Part shown: positions 60,920-64,000 of the stretch, one piece after another | Layout: each line of letters opens with the position of its first letter | Numbering within the stretch: position 1 is the first letter of the stretch | From: Candidatus Brevundimonas phytovorans | Lineage (GTDB): Bacteria > Pseudomonadota > Alphaproteobacteria > Caulobacterales > Caulobacteraceae | Assembly: GCA_029203145.1 (NCBI GenBank) | Contig: CP119309.1 | Location: 64,501-128,500, forward strand | Reading direction: 5' to 3' | DNA length: 64,000 bases | Notes under the pieces: generated by a model | What the model was told of the DNA's origin: nothing | What the model saw: only the letters and a program-made list of their open reading frames with translations | The model's database searches: none | Translations under genes and position numbers: made by a program

Positions 60920-61279
60920 TCAGCGCTGGACCCACTGGCCGGCGGCGTTCTTGTACCACTGGCCCGTGCTGATGCGCGGCAACAGCTGGGTTTCGAACAT
61001 CCGGGCGCCGGCCACTTCGGCCGTGGTGCCGGCGTCCGCGGCGCTGCGGGCATAGGCCTGGCGACGACCGGCGTTGGTGGCGGCGACGGCGGCCTGAGTG
61101 TCCGGTTGGACCGAGGTGCGCACACCGAGGTAGCCGTCGGCCTGCTCGCCGACGGCGCCGGCGGCCTTGGCCTGATCGACCAGGGCCTTTTGCGAGGCGG
61201 TCTGGGCCACGGCTGCGCCGGCGGCCACGCCAAGGGCGGCGACGGCGGCGACGGCGACGAAGAGTTTACGATGGTTCAT
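60920..61279 (-). CDS. ydbL: YdbL family protein (DUF1318)
   Basis: A 119-residue periplasmic protein. A signal peptide (MNHRKLFVAVAAVAALGVAA, cleaved after VAQ) precedes the DUF1318 domain: LVDQAKAAGAVGEQADGYLG, then RRQAYARSAADAGTTAEVAG. In enterobacteria YdbL is linked to the ydbH-ynbE operon, where it appears to influence YnbE assembly with YdbH. Position after ynbE matches. Confidence 0.88.
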   Translation of the reverse strand: MNHRKLFVAVAAVAALGVAAGAAVAQTASQKALVDQAKAAGAVGEQADGYLGVRTSVQPDTQAAVAATNAGRRQAYARSAADAGTTAEVAGARMFETQLLPRISTGQWYKNAAGQWVQR

Positions 61280-61301
61280 GTTCAGCCCCTTTCTTGAACG
61301 G

Positions 61302-61487
61302 TCAGAACAGGTTGGGATTTTCGCGCAGGAGGTTCTGCAATTCCTGGTCGAGCTTGATGCGGATGTCGGCGTCCAGCTTGGCGTAAATCTGCAGCGGCTC
61401 GCTGAATTTGATGTTCACCGTCGGCGTGCACGCGGCGACGCTGACGGCGGCGAGGCCGAGCAGGCCGATCTGACGCTTGCTGATCAT
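61302..61487 (-). CDS. ynbE: YnbE family lipoprotein
   Basis: A 61-residue lipoprotein with lipobox VAAC (Cys about 20), then PTVNIKFSEPLQIYAKLDAD and IKLDQELQNLLRENP. This is the YnbE family pattern. YnbE is reported to extend the YdbH bridge at the outer membrane by beta-strand pairing. It lies 22 bases upstream of ydbL. Confidence 0.9.
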   Translation of the reverse strand: MISKRQIGLLGLAAVSVAACTPTVNIKFSEPLQIYAKLDADIRIKLDQELQNLLRENPNLF

Positions 61488-61575
61488 GGGGCCGATCTCC
61501 GAAGGCGGCGGTTAGGGTCGCGACGATCTAACGCCGTCGCGGGTGAATGGGTTCTGAACAAAGCGGGGCCGTATC

Positions 61576-64000
61576 TCAAGGGGTGATGACTTCGGGCGCG
61601 GCTTTGGGCGTTTCACCTCGGCGCGCATACTCCAGCAGGTCCGAGACGATCTGGTTGGCGTTCCAGGTGGTGTCCAGCGTCAGGTCGATCGGCGTGTCGG
61701 ACGGCAGGGGCAGCTTCTTGTTGAGGAAGTCGCGGCGGATCACGTCGATCCAGCTCAGGCGCAGTTGCTGGCGCTCCGGCGGGTCGTGACGGCCGTGGAT
61801 GTGGAAGCGCACGCCCAGGCGGCCGTTGTCGAGGCTATCGACCTCGGCGCTCAGGTCGCGGATCGCCAGGTCCTGCATGGCCTGATAGGCCAGGTCCTGC
61901 ATGGTGTTGGGCGGCAGCGGCGTTTCGCCTTGGACGGCGGCGCCCCCGGCGGCCAGTTCGTCGAAGACCTCGGGCTGGATCGACAGGCGGCCGGGGCGCA
62001 CGGCGTTCAGGACGCCGCCCGAGATACGCCAGCCCACGTCCGGGGCGTAGGTGAAGGGCAGGCGGCCCGACACGATGGCGTCCAGTTGGGCCTTGTCCTG
62101 CAGGTTGGCGCTCTTCATCAGCTCGTTCAGCTGAATCTGGTCGACCAGGATCACTCCGCCCCAGGCCTCGCCCGGCGTCAGGGGAATGTTGAAGGGCTCG
62201 ATGCTGATACGTCCGCCCGCCGCCTGAATCTGACCGCCGGCCAGATTGAGGAACTTCTCGTCCAGAGCGAAGCGCAGGTCGAGATCGGTCAGGGGGGTGA
62301 AGGTCTCTAGCCGGTCGATCGTCAGGTGCTGGTCCGGTGCGGTGATCAGCGGCGTCAGGCTGGTGAACTCGACCCGGCCCTTCAGGCCCTGGACCTTGCC
62401 GGCCGGGCTGGTGAAGTCGAGCTCGGGGATCGACAGGACGCCGGAACTGGAGGCGGCGTCCTGGCTCCAGTCGAAGCGCCCCTCGAACCCTGCGGAGCCT
62501 TCGACCGGGGACTTCACGTAATCGGCTGCCAGGGGGCTGAGGTCGTCGGGTTGCAGGCCGTATTGGCTGAAGGCCAGGTTGGGGGCGCTGATGGTCACGC
62601 CGCCCGCCTCGGCCTTGCCGTCGTGACGCAGATCGAGGCGGCCGATGGCGTGCTCCAGACGGGTCAGGTCGAAGCCGCCGCTCCAGACATCATTGGCCAG
62701 CCTGGCCTCGCCGACCGCCGTCAGCGGCAAGAAGCGCAGCGGATCGGTGGTGTCGGATACCTGGGCGCGCGTGACGGCGGCGACCATCGACAGGCCCGCA
62801 GGCCGGCCGTCCACGACCAGCCGCCCCTGAACGTCCGAGAAGCGCATGGCCAGGAAGGGGGCGGTGGCGGCGCCATTGGTGAGCCTCCCCTGCGCGCGCC
62901 ACGCGCCGTTCGCCACTGTGATCAGGGGGGCGTCGCTGGGGCAGAAGCGACCGGCGATGTCGGTCACGTCGTTCTCGCCCAGTTCCAGCCGCTCGACGCT
63001 GACGGGGATGCAGTCGCTGGCCGCATAGGTCAGTTGCCCGCCGCTGGAGGCCAACTCGCCCCTGGTCGACAGGGCGATGTTGCGCGCGGGACCGAAGTCC
63101 AGGGCCGCCTGGCCGTCCAGCGTGGCGCGGAAGCCGCCGGGCGTCAGGGTCCAGGACGGCACGACGATCTGCGCCTCGGGCAGGCCGCCGCCGCGCTGCG
63201 CCGTCAGGCTCAGGGCGCCGCCGCCCGACTGACCGGGCTCGGCGGCGAATAGTGGCGTTCTGGCCGGGGTCAGCGTCAGCAGGCCGCCATTGGCGGGGCG
63301 CGCCGTGACGGGGCGGGTCAGGGTCAGTTCCGTGCCGGCGCTACCGGCGGACAGCCTCAGGCCGGGCGCATCGACGGCGAAACCGTTCAGGGCCCGCTTC
63401 AACGCCGCCACCTCGGGCAGGTCGGCCGCCGTCGGCGCGCCGAGGCCGGTCCAGGAGGCGCGGGCGGCGGACAGGGCGCCGGTAGCGCTCATTCGGGTCA
63501 CGCCGTCGCGCACCAGATCAAGATCCAGCCGTCCCCGCGCCTGATCCAGGCTGAGATCGCCCGAAGCCAGGCGTCCGGCGCTCATGGCCAGCGGCCCCTG
63601 CACTTCAAAGGCGGCGGCCCGTCCGCCCGCCGTTAGCTCGTTCGAGGTCAGAACCGCCTGGGTCAGACGTGTTCCCGCCGTCGACCCGCTGTCCAGCCGG
63701 ATCGCGGCTGGAGAGGCGACGCGCCATTCCAGTCCGTCTCGACCGCGTTTCACCATAAGGTCGGCGCGGCTGAGGGCGAGGTCGGCGCCGCGCGCGTCCA
63801 GGCCTTGGCCGGTCAGGTGCTGCGCCCGCAGCCGCGTCTGGCCCTTGCCGCTGATCTGGAAGGTCTCGATCCAGCCTTCGGTCAGGCCGTTGAAGTCGAG
63901 GGAGGCCACGGTCTTTCGGCTCTCGACGCCGCCCGCCGACAGGGCGTCGGCGCTCAGACGGGCGGCGATAAGGGCGCGACCGTCGCCGCGACGTTTTTTC
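61576..64000 (-). CDS. ydbH: YdbH-family intermembrane phospholipid transport protein (partial at window edge)
   Basis: The minus strand is open from the stop at 61576 to base 64000, giving at least 808 residues with no stop; the 5' end is outside the window. Beta-rich repeats, such as FAALDEKFLNLAGGQIQAAG-like and LDFTSPAGKVQGLKGRVEFT, resemble the AsmA/TamB/YdbH bridge. C-terminal VSDLLEYARRGE and PIDLTLDTTWN match YdbH. It would carry phospholipid across the periplasm together with YnbE and YdbL. The family call fits the gene cluster. Confidence 0.85.
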   Translation of the reverse strand, partial: KKRRGDGRALIAARLSADALSAGGVESRKTVASLDFNGLTEGWIETFQISGKGQTRLRAQHLTGQGLDARGADLALSRADLMVKRGRDGLEWRVASPAAIRLDSGSTAGTRLTQAVLTSNELTAGGRAAAFEVQGPLAMSAGRLASGDLSLDQARGRLDLDLVRDGVTRMSATGALSAARASWTGLGAPTAADLPEVAALKRALNGFAVDAPGLRLSAGSAGTELTLTRPVTARPANGGLLTLTPARTPLFAAEPGQSGGGALSLTAQRGGGLPEAQIVVPSWTLTPGGFRATLDGQAALDFGPARNIALSTRGELASSGGQLTYAASDCIPVSVERLELGENDVTDIAGRFCPSDAPLITVANGAWRAQGRLTNGAATAPFLAMRFSDVQGRLVVDGRPAGLSMVAAVTRAQVSDTTDPLRFLPLTAVGEARLANDVWSGGFDLTRLEHAIGRLDLRHDGKAEAGGVTISAPNLAFSQYGLQPDDLSPLAADYVKSPVEGSAGFEGRFDWSQDAASSSGVLSIPELDFTSPAGKVQGLKGRVEFTSLTPLITAPDQHLTIDRLETFTPLTDLDLRFALDEKFLNLAGGQIQAAGGRISIEPFNIPLTPGEAWGGVILVDQIQLNELMKSANLQDKAQLDAIVSGRLPFTYAPDVGWRISGGVLNAVRPGRLSIQPEVFDELAAGGAAVQGETPLPPNTMQDLAYQAMQDLAIRDLSAEVDSLDNGRLGVRFHIHGRHDPPERQQLRLSWIDVIRRDFLNKKLPLPSDTPIDLTLDTTWNANQIVSDLLEYARRGETPKAAPEVITP

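Overview
This is a 64 kb stretch of a GC-rich (about two thirds G+C) alphaproteobacterial chromosome. Gene content, protein flavour and the neighbourhood secA / parvulin isomerase / argJ point to Caulobacterales, most likely Brevundimonas or a close relative; that is an inference from recognised families, not a database match. Coding density is high, many genes overlap by 1-4 bases, and TTG and GTG starts are common. I saw no tRNA, rRNA, CRISPR array, prophage or insertion sequence.

Layout. (1) 1-4861: 5' part of secA (minus), then a parvulin-type isomerase lipoprotein, argJ, an FkbM-type methyltransferase and mutT, overlapping or nearly so. (2) 4862-38732: a core backbone that I recall as conserved in many Alphaproteobacteria: methyltransferase, comF, grxC, nitrilase-type amidase, DUF1178, ubiG, lysC, ptsP, prfA, prmC, DUF4167, clpB. 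Accessory blocks interrupt it: 8140-10539 (AraC regulator, DUF6265, GNAT, lipocalin), 15133-21571 (RodZ-like protein, ispG, hydrolase, GST, two lipoproteins, TauE exporter, receiver protein), 22828-25156 (DUF2167 and YihY proteins between prfA and prmC) and 27474-35960 (hybrid kinase, DUF4893 lipoprotein, a short SPFH-tail-like membrane protein, Crp/Fnr regulator, two tiny genes, a beta-lactamase-fold hydrolase, BCCT and LysE transporters). (3) 38787-40119: small genes and long inverted repeats. (4) 40120-46637: a branched-chain 2-oxoacid dehydrogenase operon (E1 alpha, E1 beta, E2, an AT-richer intruder gene, E3) with a divergent Lrp/AsnC regulator and a conspicuous dyad between them. (5) 46837-52177: pirin, a Tat-exported beta-lactamase-fold hydrolase, small envelope proteins including a 45-residue entericidin, and a thiamine-diphosphate enzyme. 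(6) 52260-55464: DUF885 hydrolase, then trmD-rplS. (7) 55567-60611: DUF2383 protein, tryptophan 2,3-dioxygenase, CHAP hydrolase, acyltransferase, a small lipoprotein and a solitary cytosine-5 DNA methyltransferase. (8) 60608-64000: a ydbH-ynbE-ydbL cluster (envelope lipid transport) that runs out of the window.

The points I rate highest are a hybrid histidine kinase whose receiver carries His in place of the phosphoacceptor Asp, an AT-richer secreted-protein gene spliced into the bkd operon, the operator-like dyad in front of that operon, a membrane protein resembling an SPFH tail without its SPFH domain, and structured intergenic repeats whose copies differ by changes that keep the hairpins paired. 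None of these is shown here to be a new system; they are the best leads.
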